A stretch of DNA of 64,000 bases. It comes from Candidatus Effluviviaceae Genus I sp. (GTDB lineage: Bacteria; Joyebacterota; Joyebacteria; Joyebacterales; Joyebacteraceae). Below the pieces are notes generated by a model. The model had not been told where the DNA came from and ran no database searches. It was given only the letters and a program-made list of their open reading frames with translations. Positions 25,856 through 32,804 of the stretch are shown one piece after another. Numbering within the stretch: the stretch's first letter is position 1; every line of letters starts with the position of its first letter. The stretch lies in the NCBI GenBank assembly GCA_016867725.1, contig VGIX01000003.1, forward strand, positions 1 to 64,000. Reading direction: 5' to 3'. Position numbers and translations under genes: made by a program.

Positions 25856-26868
25856 GCCGTGTCGCGGTCCTGGGCGCGGGCAGCTGGGGCACGACGCTCG
25901 GTCTCGTGCTGCACGGGAAGGGACACCAGGTCGTCCTGTGGGAGCACGACGCCGCGCAGGTCCAGGCCATCCCGCGCGACCAAGAGAACAGGCGGTTCCT
26001 CCCGGGCATTCCCGTGCCGCCCGCCGTCGCCGTGACGGGCGACATCGGGAGCGCGCTCTCCGGCGCGGACGCCGTCGTCGCCGCCGTCCCCTCGCACGCG
26101 ATGCGGGCCGTCGCGGAGCGCGCCGCGAAGCGCCTGCGCCCGGACGCGCTCGTGGTGAACGTCGCGAAGGGCATCGAGAACGGCACGCTCCTCAGGATGT
26201 CCGAGGTGCTCTCGGAGACGCTCGGCCGCCCGGACGCGCGCCGCATCGCGTCGCTGGTCGGCCCGAGCCACGCGGAGGAGGTGAGCCGCGGGCTTCCCAC
26301 GGCCGTCGTGTCCGCCGCGCGCGAACAGGAGGTCGCCGTGGCCGCCCGCGATCTCCTCATGACGCCTCGCCTCAGGGTCTACACGAACACCGACGTCGTC
26401 GGCGTCGAGCTCGCCGTGTCGCTCAAGAACGTCATCGCCATCGCCGCCGGCATCTGCGACGGGCTCGGGTACGGCGACAACACGAAGGGCGCCCTGCTCA
26501 CGCGCGGCCTGGCCGAGATCACGCGGCTCGGCGTGGCGATGGGGGGGGAGCCCGCGACCTTCGCGGGCCTGTCGGGCATGGGCGATCTCATCACGACGTG
26601 CATATCCAGGCACAGCAGGAACCGATACGTCGGCGAGCAGATCGCCGGAGGCCGCTCCCTCCGCGAGATCCTCGATTCCATGGTCATGGTCGCCGAGGGC
26701 GTGCGGACGACCACGAGCGCCGTGGACCTCTCGCGCCGACACGGGGTCGAGATGCCCATCGCCGAGCAGATGGCCGCCGTGCTCTTCGACGGCAAGGACC
26801 CGCGCGAGGCCATCGGCGAGCTCATGATGCGGGACCCGAAACCCGAGAACGCGGCGCCCTCGCGCTGA
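25852..26868 (+). CDS. gpsA: NAD(P)-dependent glycerol-3-phosphate dehydrogenase
   Basis: Reduces dihydroxyacetone phosphate to glycerol-3-phosphate for phospholipid synthesis. The 338-residue product begins with the Rossmann motif VAVLGAGSWGTTL and carries NVAKGIEN, LVGPSHAEEV, the catalytic-Lys stretch SLKNVIAIAAGICDGLG and GLSGMGDLITTC. ATG 25852 overlaps plsY and follows GGGAGGCGACC. der-plsY-gpsA is a conserved order. Confidence 0.97.
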   Translation: MSRVAVLGAGSWGTTLGLVLHGKGHQVVLWEHDAAQVQAIPRDQENRRFLPGIPVPPAVAVTGDIGSALSGADAVVAAVPSHAMRAVAERAAKRLRPDALVVNVAKGIENGTLLRMSEVLSETLGRPDARRIASLVGPSHAEEVSRGLPTAVVSAAREQEVAVAARDLLMTPRLRVYTNTDVVGVELAVSLKNVIAIAAGICDGLGYGDNTKGALLTRGLAEITRLGVAMGGEPATFAGLSGMGDLITTCISRHSRNRYVGEQIAGGRSLREILDSMVMVAEGVRTTTSAVDLSRRHGVEMPIAEQMAAVLFDGKDPREAIGELMMRDPKPENAAPSR

Positions 26869-26898
26869 GCCGCCCCCGAGCGGCCGTCACATTGGCCC

Positions 26899-26927
26899 TT
26901 GTCAGGGCTCGGCACGCGTGGTAGATT
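26899..26927 (+). promoter_or_regulatory. Promoter of tRNA-Pro(GGG)
   Basis: TTGTCA (26899-26904), a 17-bp spacer and TAGATT (26922-26927). Predicted start 26933-26934, only a few bases before the mature tRNA 5' end at 26937. Confidence 0.75.
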
Positions 26928-26936
26928 CTGCGGTGT

Positions 26937-27014
26937 CGGGGCGTAGCGCAGTCCGGTTAGCGCACTAGCATGGGGGGCTAGGGGTCGCTGGTTCGAATCC
27001 AGTCGCCCCGACCA
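26937..27014 (+). tRNA. tRNA-Pro, anticodon GGG
   Basis: A 78-nt cloverleaf with acceptor CGGGGCG/CGCCCCG, anticodon stem CTAGC/GCTAG around loop ATGGGGG, T-arm GCTGGTTCGAATCCAGT and encoded CCA (27012-27014). The C1-G72 pair and anticodon GGG identify proline; it reads CCC and CCU. Confidence 0.96.
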
Positions 27015-27057
27015 TCACGAGATCAAGGCCGCCGGGGCCGGAGCGGCAACGCGAGCG

Positions 27058-27978
27058 ATGTTTGCTTACAACCTCTACAGGTTGGGAGCGTTCCTGGCCC
27101 TGAGGCTCTCTCTGCCCACCGCGCGCAGGATCGCCGCCGCGGTGGGCAGACTGTCGTGCGCCCTCCAGAGACGCACGCGCAGGCACCTCATCGAGAACCT
27201 CCGGACCGCCTTCGGCGACACGATGTCGGAGCGCGAGCTGCGCGGGCTCCGCCTCCGCATCTACGCCAACTTCGCCGTCTTCGTCGCCGACTTCCTCAGG
27301 TTCCCGTTCTTCACGCGCGACAACCTGGGCGAGTGGCTGACCGAGCGCAGCATCGAGGGCCTCGCGAGGCTGCGTCAGACCGGGGCCGGGGGGCCGCTCG
27401 TCTTCCTCACCGCGCACCTCGGCAACTGGGAGCTCGGGGCGGCGGCCGTGGCGCTCGCGGTGACGCCGCTCACCGTGCTCGCGGACACTCACCCGAGCCC
27501 GCGAGTCACCGCGTTCTTCAACGGACGGAGGGAGTCGAAGGGCTGCGCGGTCGTCACTGTGTCGTCGTTCCACCGGTGCTTCAGGGCGCTCAAGGGCGGC
27601 GGCGCGGTCGCCATCGTCGGCGACCGACCGGTGACCGGACAGGGCATCCACGCGACGTTCATGGGAAAGACGACGCTGGTCCCCGACGGACACGCCGTGC
27701 TGGCGCGCCGGCTCGGAGCGACGCTTGTTCCGTGTTTCCTTCTCATGACGGAGGACGGCCGGTACGATCTCCTCGTGGACGATCCGATCGTCCCGAGGAC
27801 GACGGACGACGAGGCGGGCGACGTCCGCGACTGCGTGAACCGCTGTCTGACGGTGGTGGAGCGGCGCATCCGGGAGCATCCCGAGCAGTGGTACGTCTTT
27901 CGGCCCATCTGGGGCGGCGAGGCCGCCCGCACTGCGCGGGGGCGCAGGGGCGCGGCGCGGGTGAGGAGCGCGCGGTGA
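27058..27978 (+). CDS. LpxL/HtrB-family lipid A acyltransferase-like protein
   Basis: A 306-residue LPLAT-superfamily protein with the catalytic HLGNWE (HX4E) motif near residue 120, an N-terminal membrane-associating helix (NLYRLGAFLALRLSL), GDRPVTGQGI and the family's C-terminal QWYVFRPIWGG. It most likely adds a secondary acyl chain to lipid A or acts on another envelope lipid; specificity cannot be read. The C-terminal tail is Arg-rich. It follows tRNA-Pro by 43 nt, is probably read from that promoter, and overlaps the next gene by GTGA. Confidence 0.85.
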   Translation: MFAYNLYRLGAFLALRLSLPTARRIAAAVGRLSCALQRRTRRHLIENLRTAFGDTMSERELRGLRLRIYANFAVFVADFLRFPFFTRDNLGEWLTERSIEGLARLRQTGAGGPLVFLTAHLGNWELGAAAVALAVTPLTVLADTHPSPRVTAFFNGRRESKGCAVVTVSSFHRCFRALKGGGAVAIVGDRPVTGQGIHATFMGKTTLVPDGHAVLARRLGATLVPCFLLMTEDGRYDLLVDDPIVPRTTDDEAGDVRDCVNRCLTVVERRIREHPEQWYVFRPIWGGEAARTARGRRGAARVRSAR

Positions 27979-28646
27979 GGATCGTGGTCGTCATCCCCTG
28001 CAAGAACGTCGAGGAGACGATCGGGCGCCTCGTCGGCCGGATCCGGGAGGTCGCCCCCGCGCTGGACGCCCTGGTCGTGGACGACGGCTCCGACGACCGC
28101 ACCGGCGCCGTCGCCCGGGAGGCGGGGGCGTCGGTCGTCCGTCACGAGGTGAACCGGGGGAAGGGCGCGGCCCTGAAGACAGGCTTCGCCTGCGCCGCCG
28201 AGCGCGGGTACGACGCGGTCGTCACGATGGACGGCGATCTCCAGCACGACCCGGCGGCGCTCCCGGCGTTCGTCGAGGCGCTCGAGAAGGAGGGCGCGGA
28301 CATCGTGGTCGGGTCGCGCATGCGGGCCGTCGGCGCGATGCCCGCCATCAGGATCTGGACGAACCGGACGACCTCCCGCATCGTGTCGCGTCTGGCCGGC
28401 CAGGACATCCCGGACAGCCAGAGCGGATACCGCATTCTGAGGACCGACGTCGTGAGGGACCTTCCGCTCGTGACGTCGCGGTACGACACGGAGTCGGAGA
28501 TCCTCATCCGCGCCGCTCGGCGGGGCGCGAGGATATCGTCCATCCCGATCGAGTCCATCTACGCGGGCGGCGTCAGTCACATCAACCCGTTCGTGGACAC
28601 GCTCCGCTTCGTGAGGCTCGTGCTGCTCAGTCTCTTCTGGCGATAG
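27975..28646 (+). CDS. Family 2 glycosyltransferase (DPM1-like)
   Basis: A 223-residue GT-A fold transferase: VVVIPCKNVEETIGRLV at the start, VDDGSDDRT, KGAALKTGF, the DxD-type MDGDLQHDP, VVGSRM, and DSQSGYRILR. This pattern is that of dolichol-/polyprenyl-phosphate sugar synthases and related GT2 enzymes. No transmembrane tail is present, so it is a short soluble or peripheral form. Next to an LpxL-like gene it suggests envelope glycolipid work, but the acceptor is unknown. Confidence 0.88.
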   Translation: MRIVVVIPCKNVEETIGRLVGRIREVAPALDALVVDDGSDDRTGAVAREAGASVVRHEVNRGKGAALKTGFACAAERGYDAVVTMDGDLQHDPAALPAFVEALEKEGADIVVGSRMRAVGAMPAIRIWTNRTTSRIVSRLAGQDIPDSQSGYRILRTDVVRDLPLVTSRYDTESEILIRAARRGARISSIPIESIYAGGVSHINPFVDTLRFVRLVLLSLFWR

Positions 28647-28666
28647 GAGGCCTCCTGGACAAGCCC

Positions 28667-29461
28667 GTGATCCTCGTCAGCAACGACGACGGCGTCCGCG
28701 CGCCCGGCATCGCCGCGCTGCACCGCGCGCTCCTGCCGCTCGGTCGAGTGATCGTCGTCGCGCCGGACCGCGAGCGGAGCGCGTCGAGCCACTCGCTCAC
28801 GCTCGACGTGCCGCTTCGTGCCAACCGGCTGTCCGACGACGTCGTGAGCGTCGAGGGCACGCCGACCGACTGCGTGCTTCTGGCGGTCAAGAACCTGCTG
28901 CCGGAGCGCCCGGCGCTCGTGGTCTCGGGCGTCAACCGCGGTCCGAACATGGGGCACGACGTCACGTACTCGGGAACCGTCGCCGCGGCGATGGAGGCCA
29001 CGATCCTCGGCATTCCGGCGGTTGCCGTCTCGCTGGCCCGCTCGCCCGACGGCGCGTTCGACTACGGACCGGCGGCGGAGGTCGCGGCGGGGGTCGCGTC
29101 CCTCGTGCTCGAGCGGGGGCTCCCGCCGGGCACGCTCCTCAACGTCAACGTCCCGAACGTGCCGTCCGGGGGCATCGGGGGCGTCGCCCTCACGAGGCTC
29201 GGGAAGCAGGTGTACGAGGACTCGGTCGTGAAGAAGACCGATCCGCGGGGACGGGAGTACTACTGGATCGGCGGACAGAGCTCCGCGACGCCGAGCGGGC
29301 CCGGGACCGACTTCGAGGCGGTCGCAAGTGGGCTCGTGTCCGTGACGCCCGTCCATCTCGACCTTACCGACCACGGGTCGCTCGCGGCGCTCCGGGACTG
29401 GCCCCTGGCGGATGCGCTCGGGCCCCGCGCCGCGGCGGGCCGGGGCGAGGCGAAGTCGTGA
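28667..29461 (+). CDS. surE: 5'/3'-nucleotidase SurE
   Basis: Metal-dependent phosphatase acting on nucleoside monophosphates. Motifs: ILVSNDDGVRAPGI at the start (metal-binding Asp pair), SASSHSLT, VSGVNRGPNMGHDVTYSGTV, and VTPVHLDLTD near the end. 264 residues from GTG 28667. That GTG is 16 nt from the AGGAGG at 28645-28650; the in-frame CTG 28655 is 4 nt from it and may be the real start (adds LDKP). The ribosome-binding site is part of the perfect palindrome AGGAGGCCTCCT. It overlaps pcm by GTGA. Confidence 0.95.
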   Translation: MILVSNDDGVRAPGIAALHRALLPLGRVIVVAPDRERSASSHSLTLDVPLRANRLSDDVVSVEGTPTDCVLLAVKNLLPERPALVVSGVNRGPNMGHDVTYSGTVAAAMEATILGIPAVAVSLARSPDGAFDYGPAAEVAAGVASLVLERGLPPGTLLNVNVPNVPSGGIGGVALTRLGKQVYEDSVVKKTDPRGREYYWIGGQSSATPSGPGTDFEAVASGLVSVTPVHLDLTDHGSLAALRDWPLADALGPRAAAGRGEAKS

Positions 29462-30108
29462 GAGACTGGGACGCGCTTCGCGCCAGGATGGTCGAGGAGC
29501 AGATCGCCGCCCGGGGCATCTCGGACGAGCGGGTGCTCGCGGCCATGCGCGCGGTACCCAGGCACCTCTTCGTGGGGCCCGGGTTCGAGGACTCGGCCTA
29601 CGGCGACCACGCGCTTCCGATCGGGGAGGGGCAGACGATCTCGCAGCCGTACATGGTCGCCCTCATGACACAGGAGCTCGCCCTCGACGGCAGCGAGAAG
29701 GTGCTGGAGGTCGGGACGGGCTCCGGGTACCAGACGGCCGTGCTCGCGGAACTCGTCGACCGCGTCGTGAGCGTCGAGCGCGTCGCGTCGCTCGCGCGGC
29801 GCGCCCAGGAGACCATCGAGTCCCTGGGCATCGCGAACGTCATCGTCCACATCGGCGACGGGACCATCGGGCTTTCGGAGTTCGCGCCGTACGACCGCAT
29901 CCTCGTGACGGCGGGCGCGCCCGAGGTGCCGCAGAGCCTGCTCGAGCAGCTCGCCGACCCCGGGATCATCGTGATCCCCGTCGGCGGCCAGGGCTTCCAG
30001 GAGCTCAGGGTGATCCGCCGCCGCGCCGGCTCGCTCTCGGAGCGCAACGCGGGCGGCTGCGTGTTCGTGCCGCTCCTCGGCCGTGAGGGCTGGGGCGCGG
30101 CGAGATAG
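29458..30108 (+). CDS. pcm: Protein-L-isoaspartate O-methyltransferase
   Basis: Repairs isomerised aspartyl residues in aged proteins using S-adenosylmethionine. In the 216-residue product: MVEEQIAARGISDERVLAAM, VPRHLFVG, GEGQTISQPYMVALMTQ, the SAM-binding VLEVGTGSGYQTAVLAEL, and the post-motif RILVTAGAPEVPQSLLEQL. Coupling with surE (GTGA overlap) is a very common arrangement. Confidence 0.97.
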   Translation: MRDWDALRARMVEEQIAARGISDERVLAAMRAVPRHLFVGPGFEDSAYGDHALPIGEGQTISQPYMVALMTQELALDGSEKVLEVGTGSGYQTAVLAELVDRVVSVERVASLARRAQETIESLGIANVIVHIGDGTIGLSEFAPYDRILVTAGAPEVPQSLLEQLADPGIIVIPVGGQGFQELRVIRRRAGSLSERNAGGCVFVPLLGREGWGAAR

Positions 30109-30120
30109 GAGGGCGCGGGG

Positions 30121-30621
30121 GTGCTCGAGGCGCTCGCTGAGATGTGGAACGGTCTGTCGCCCGAGGCTCGCCTCAGGGTGAAGGTGTTCGCGCTGTCGGC
30201 GCTCCCCGTCGCGGAGCTTCGCGGCGGGATCCCGCTCGGCGTCGGTTCCGGCATGCCGTGGCGGGAGGCGTTCCTCGTCGCGGCGGCCGGGAACCTCGCG
30301 CCGGTCATCCCGCTCCTCTTCGCGCTCGGGCCGATGACGAGGTTCCTCGAGCGCTGGGCCTTCGCGCGGCGCGTCATCGAGGCTGTCTTCGCGCGGACGC
30401 GCAGGCGGAGCGGCCTCATCGAGCGGTACGAGGCGATCGGCCTCGCGCTCTTCGTGGCCGTGCCGCTCCCGATGACGGGCGCCTGGACGGGGGTGCTCGC
30501 CGCCCACCTCCTCGGCGTGCGGCCGAGGTACGCGGTCCCGGCGGTCGTCGCGGGGGTGGTCATCGCGGGGGTCATCGTCACCCTGGCCTCGCAAGGGGTC
30601 TTGCATCTGTGGCGGCTCTAG
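30121..30621 (+). CDS. COG2426-type small membrane export-like protein
   Basis: A 166-residue integral membrane protein of the family labelled 'small multi-drug export protein' (PF06695). It contains SALPVAELRGGIPLGVGSGM, several hydrophobic helices and PLPMTGAWTGVLAAHLLG, both family hallmarks. The true transport role of the family is poorly established. GTG 30121 follows TAGGAGGG. It lies 12 nt after pcm; its last bases hold the -35 box of the next tRNA promoter. Confidence 0.83.
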   Translation: MLEALAEMWNGLSPEARLRVKVFALSALPVAELRGGIPLGVGSGMPWREAFLVAAAGNLAPVIPLLFALGPMTRFLERWAFARRVIEAVFARTRRRSGLIERYEAIGLALFVAVPLPMTGAWTGVLAAHLLGVRPRYAVPAVVAGVVIAGVIVTLASQGVLHLWRL

Positions 30622-30629
30622 TGTAGCAT
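30601..30629 (+). promoter_or_regulatory. Promoter of tRNA-Pro(CGG)
   Basis: TTGCAT (30601-30606), a 17-bp spacer and TAGCAT (30624-30629), overlapping the end of the preceding gene. Predicted start is about 6 nt before the tRNA. Confidence 0.6.
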
Positions 30630-30641
30630 CGCAGTTCACGT

Positions 30642-30719
<78 letters not shown>

Positions 30720-30738
30720 TCCCACAAGGGAGGCACGG

Positions 30739-31212
30739 ATGTCGCCTCGCCCTGTGAGGATCACGGTGGTCGGTGCCGGCCGCTGTGACGAGAAGACCGC
30801 TTCGATCGCCGAGCGCGTTGGCAGGGAGGTCGCTCGCCGGGGCGGTGTTCTCATTTGTGGTGGCCTCGGCGGCGTCATGGAGGCCGCGGCGCGCGGCGCG
30901 AGCGAGGCCGGCGGGCTCACCGTGGGCATCCTCCCCGGTCCGGACGCCGCGGCGGCGAATCCGCACATCGCCATCCCCATCGCGACAGACCTCGGACACG
31001 CGAGGAACGCCGTGAACGTGCGGGCAGCCGACGCGGTCGTGGCGGTCGAGGGCGGGTACGGGACGCTCTCAGAGGTCGCGCTCGCGCTGGCGATGGGCAT
31101 CCCCGTCGTGTCGCCGGCGGACGCCGCGGCCGCGCCGGACGTCGTGCGCGCGGCATCGGCCGAGGACGCCGTGGCGACGGCGTTCGCCCTCGCCGAGGGC
31201 CGCAGGTCGTGA
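30739..31212 (+). CDS. TIGR00725/LOG-like Rossmann-fold protein
   Basis: A 157-residue single-domain protein related to the LOG/lysine-decarboxylase-like family: ITVVGAGRCDEK at the start, ICGGLGGVMEAAARGASEAGG, GILPG, DLGHARNAVNVRAAD and EGGYGTLSEVALALAMG. The first glycine-rich loop and GGYGTLSE are the nucleotide-binding parts; some LOG relatives release cytokinin bases from nucleotides, but members of this subgroup are uncharacterised. It overlaps the next gene by GTGA. Confidence 0.8.
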   Translation: MSPRPVRITVVGAGRCDEKTASIAERVGREVARRGGVLICGGLGGVMEAAARGASEAGGLTVGILPGPDAAAANPHIAIPIATDLGHARNAVNVRAADAVVAVEGGYGTLSEVALALAMGIPVVSPADAAAAPDVVRAASAEDAVATAFALAEGRRS

Positions 31213-31949
31213 CGGCCTCCCGCGCGAGCGGGCGCTTCCGCGCGAGGCTCGCTCTCGGGCTCGCGGTCGTCGCCCTCGGTCTTGCGGCGACCTCGTGCAC
31301 GCCGCTCCCGCCGCGCCAGCGCGCCGCGACGGCTCCTCCGGCCGGCCCCGGCGCGCACCACGTGGTGGCGGGCGGGGAGACCCTCTGGCGCATCGCGAAG
31401 GCCTACGGCGTCTCGGTGACGGAGATCAAGGAGGCCAACGGCCTGCGCGACGACACCATCCTCGTCGGGCAGCGGCTGTTCATCCCGGGAGCTTCGCGCG
31501 CGGTCGTCGCGGCGCCGCGGAGGCCGACGGAAGAACCGAGGCAGGCGGGCGACCTCGCGTTCGCGTGGCCGCTTGCCGGACGGAACAGAGCGTCCGTCAG
31601 AAGCCCGTTCGGGACGCGGACCGACCCCATCAACAAGAGCAGGACGTTCCACCAGGGCATCGACATCGAGGCGGCGCACGGCGAGCGGGTGTTGGCGGCG
31701 GCCGACGGCGAGGTGGTGTTCGCAAGCCGCATGAGCGGATACGGCACGGTCGTCATGGTGGACCACGGCAGCCGCACGATCACGCTCTACGCGCACCTGT
31801 CGCGGGCCGTCGTCGACATCGAGGAGAGGGTGCAGCGCGGACAGACGGTCGGGTACGTCGGAAGCGACGGTCGCGCGACCGGCCCGCACCTCCACTTCGA
31901 GGTCAGGGTCAGGGGCGCGTCGGTCGATCCGCTGGACCGCCTTCCGTGA
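31209..31949 (+). CDS. NlpD-like lipoprotein: LysM plus M23 peptidase
   Basis: A 246-residue exported lipoprotein. The signal sequence ends in a lipobox LAATSC (Cys about residue 32). A LysM domain follows ([20 protein letters not shown], about 50-95) and then an M23/LytM peptidase domain (about 125-240) with an intact zinc site: HQGIDIEA (HxxxD), LYAHLS and HLHFEV. Unlike E. coli NlpD, whose LytM site is degenerate, this one should be an active peptidoglycan endopeptidase. Its place downstream of surE-pcm recalls the surE-pcm-nlpD-rpoS order of proteobacteria; rpoS is absent. Confidence 0.88.
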   Translation: MTASRASGRFRARLALGLAVVALGLAATSCTPLPPRQRAATAPPAGPGAHHVVAGGETLWRIAKAYGVSVTEIKEANGLRDDTILVGQRLFIPGASRAVVAAPRRPTEEPRQAGDLAFAWPLAGRNRASVRSPFGTRTDPINKSRTFHQGIDIEAAHGERVLAAADGEVVFASRMSGYGTVVMVDHGSRTITLYAHLSRAVVDIEERVQRGQTVGYVGSDGRATGPHLHFEVRVRGASVDPLDRLP

Positions 31950-31980
31950 CCGCGGAGCGTCGGGCGAGCGGGGGAGGACC

Positions 31981-32520
31981 ATGAGCGCAGACACGAGGAC
32001 CGATCTCAGGAGCCTCATCCGGAGCGTCCCGGGTTTCCCGAAGACCGGGATCGTCTTCCGGGACATCACGACGCTCGCCAAGGACCCGCGGGGCCTCAGG
32101 GCCGCCGTCGATGCGATCGCCGCTCGCTACGAGAAGGAGCGCATCGACGTCGTCGTGGGCATCGAGGCGCGCGGGTTCATCTTCGGGGCCGCCGTCGCGT
32201 ACCGGCTCGGCGTGGGGTTCGTTCCAGCCCGCAAGCCGGGGAAGCTCCCGGCGGAGACCGTGCGCGCCGAGTACGCCCTCGAGTACGGGACCGACGCCAT
32301 CGAGATGCACCGCGACGCCGTCGCGCCCGGGCAGCGCGTCCTCATCGTGGACGACCTCCTCGCCACGGGAGGCACGGCGGCCGCCGCGGTGAAGCTCGTC
32401 GAGTCGCTCGGAGGAGAGGTCGCCGCGCTGGCCTTCGTCGTCGATCTCGCGTTCCTCAAGGGCCGCGACAAGCTGAGTGGCTACGACGTCTTCCGTCTGG
32501 TAGAATACGACTCGGAATAG
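31981..32520 (+). CDS. apt: Adenine phosphoribosyltransferase
   Basis: Salvages adenine to AMP with PRPP. The 179-residue product shows [45 protein letters not shown] and the PRPP loop [16 protein letters not shown]; normal length. GGGGGAGGACC precedes ATG 31981. It ends just before tRNA-Arg; its last codons contain an extended -10 sequence. Confidence 0.97.
   Translation: MSADTRTDLRSLIRSVPGFPKTGIVFRDITTLAKDPRGLRAAVDAIAARYEKERIDVVVGIEARGFIFGAAVAYRLGVGFVPARKPGKLPAETVRAEYALEYGTDAIEMHRDAVAPGQRVLIVDDLLATGGTAAAAVKLVESLGGEVAALAFVVDLAFLKGRDKLSGYDVFRLVEYDSE
32498..32506 (+). promoter_or_regulatory. Possible extended -10 promoter for tRNA-Arg
   Basis: TGGTAGAAT (TGn plus TAGAAT) at the end of apt without a recognisable -35 box. 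It would start transcripts near 32513, about 53 nt before the tRNA. The tRNA may equally be read from the apt message. Confidence 0.35.
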
Positions 32521-32565
32521 GCTTGCGCGACGCGTGCGACCTCGGCGCGTCTGCTGACGTTGCGG

Positions 32566-32642
32566 GCCCCCGTAGCTCAGGTGGATAGAGCAACGGTTTC
32601 CTAAACCGTGTGCCGCAGGTTCAAGTCCTGCCGGGGGTACCA
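32566..32642 (+). tRNA. tRNA-Arg, anticodon CCT
   Basis: A 77-nt cloverleaf: acceptor GCCCCCG/CGGGGGT (a G-U pair at 1-72), D-arm GCTCAGGTGGATAGAGC, anticodon stem ACGGT/ACCGT with loop TTCCTAA, T-arm GCAGGTTCAAGTCCTGC, encoded CCA (32640-32642). It reads AGG. Confidence 0.96.
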
Positions 32643-32648
32643 CATGCC

Positions 32649-32680
32649 GGGGCCCGCTCTGGGAGCGGGCCCCTTTCTTT
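32649..32680 (+). terminator. Intrinsic terminator after tRNA-Arg
   Basis: A perfect 11-bp stem GGGGCCCGCTC/GAGCGGGCCCC with a 3-nt loop, followed by TTTCTTT. It closes the + strand unit that ends with tRNA-Arg. Confidence 0.88.
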
Positions 32681-32744
32681 GTCCCGCGGGCCGGGCGCCC
32701 GGCCTCACGGCAGACGCGGTCACGCGGCCGCGTCCGAAAGCGAA

Positions 32745-32773
32745 GGCCCCGGCAGGCGGCGCCCGCCGGGGCC
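32745..32773 (-). terminator. Hairpin terminator of the minus-strand protease gene
   Basis: A 13-bp stem with one mismatch (GGCCCCGGCAGGCG facing CGCCCGCCGGGGCC), 32 nt beyond the stop of the convergent gene. On the minus strand it is followed by TTCGCTTT, a poor U-tract, so termination is likely but less certain than for the plus-strand hairpin. Confidence 0.55.
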
Positions 32774-32804
32774 TCTTCGCGATGTCCGTCCTCGTCGTCC
32801 GCTC

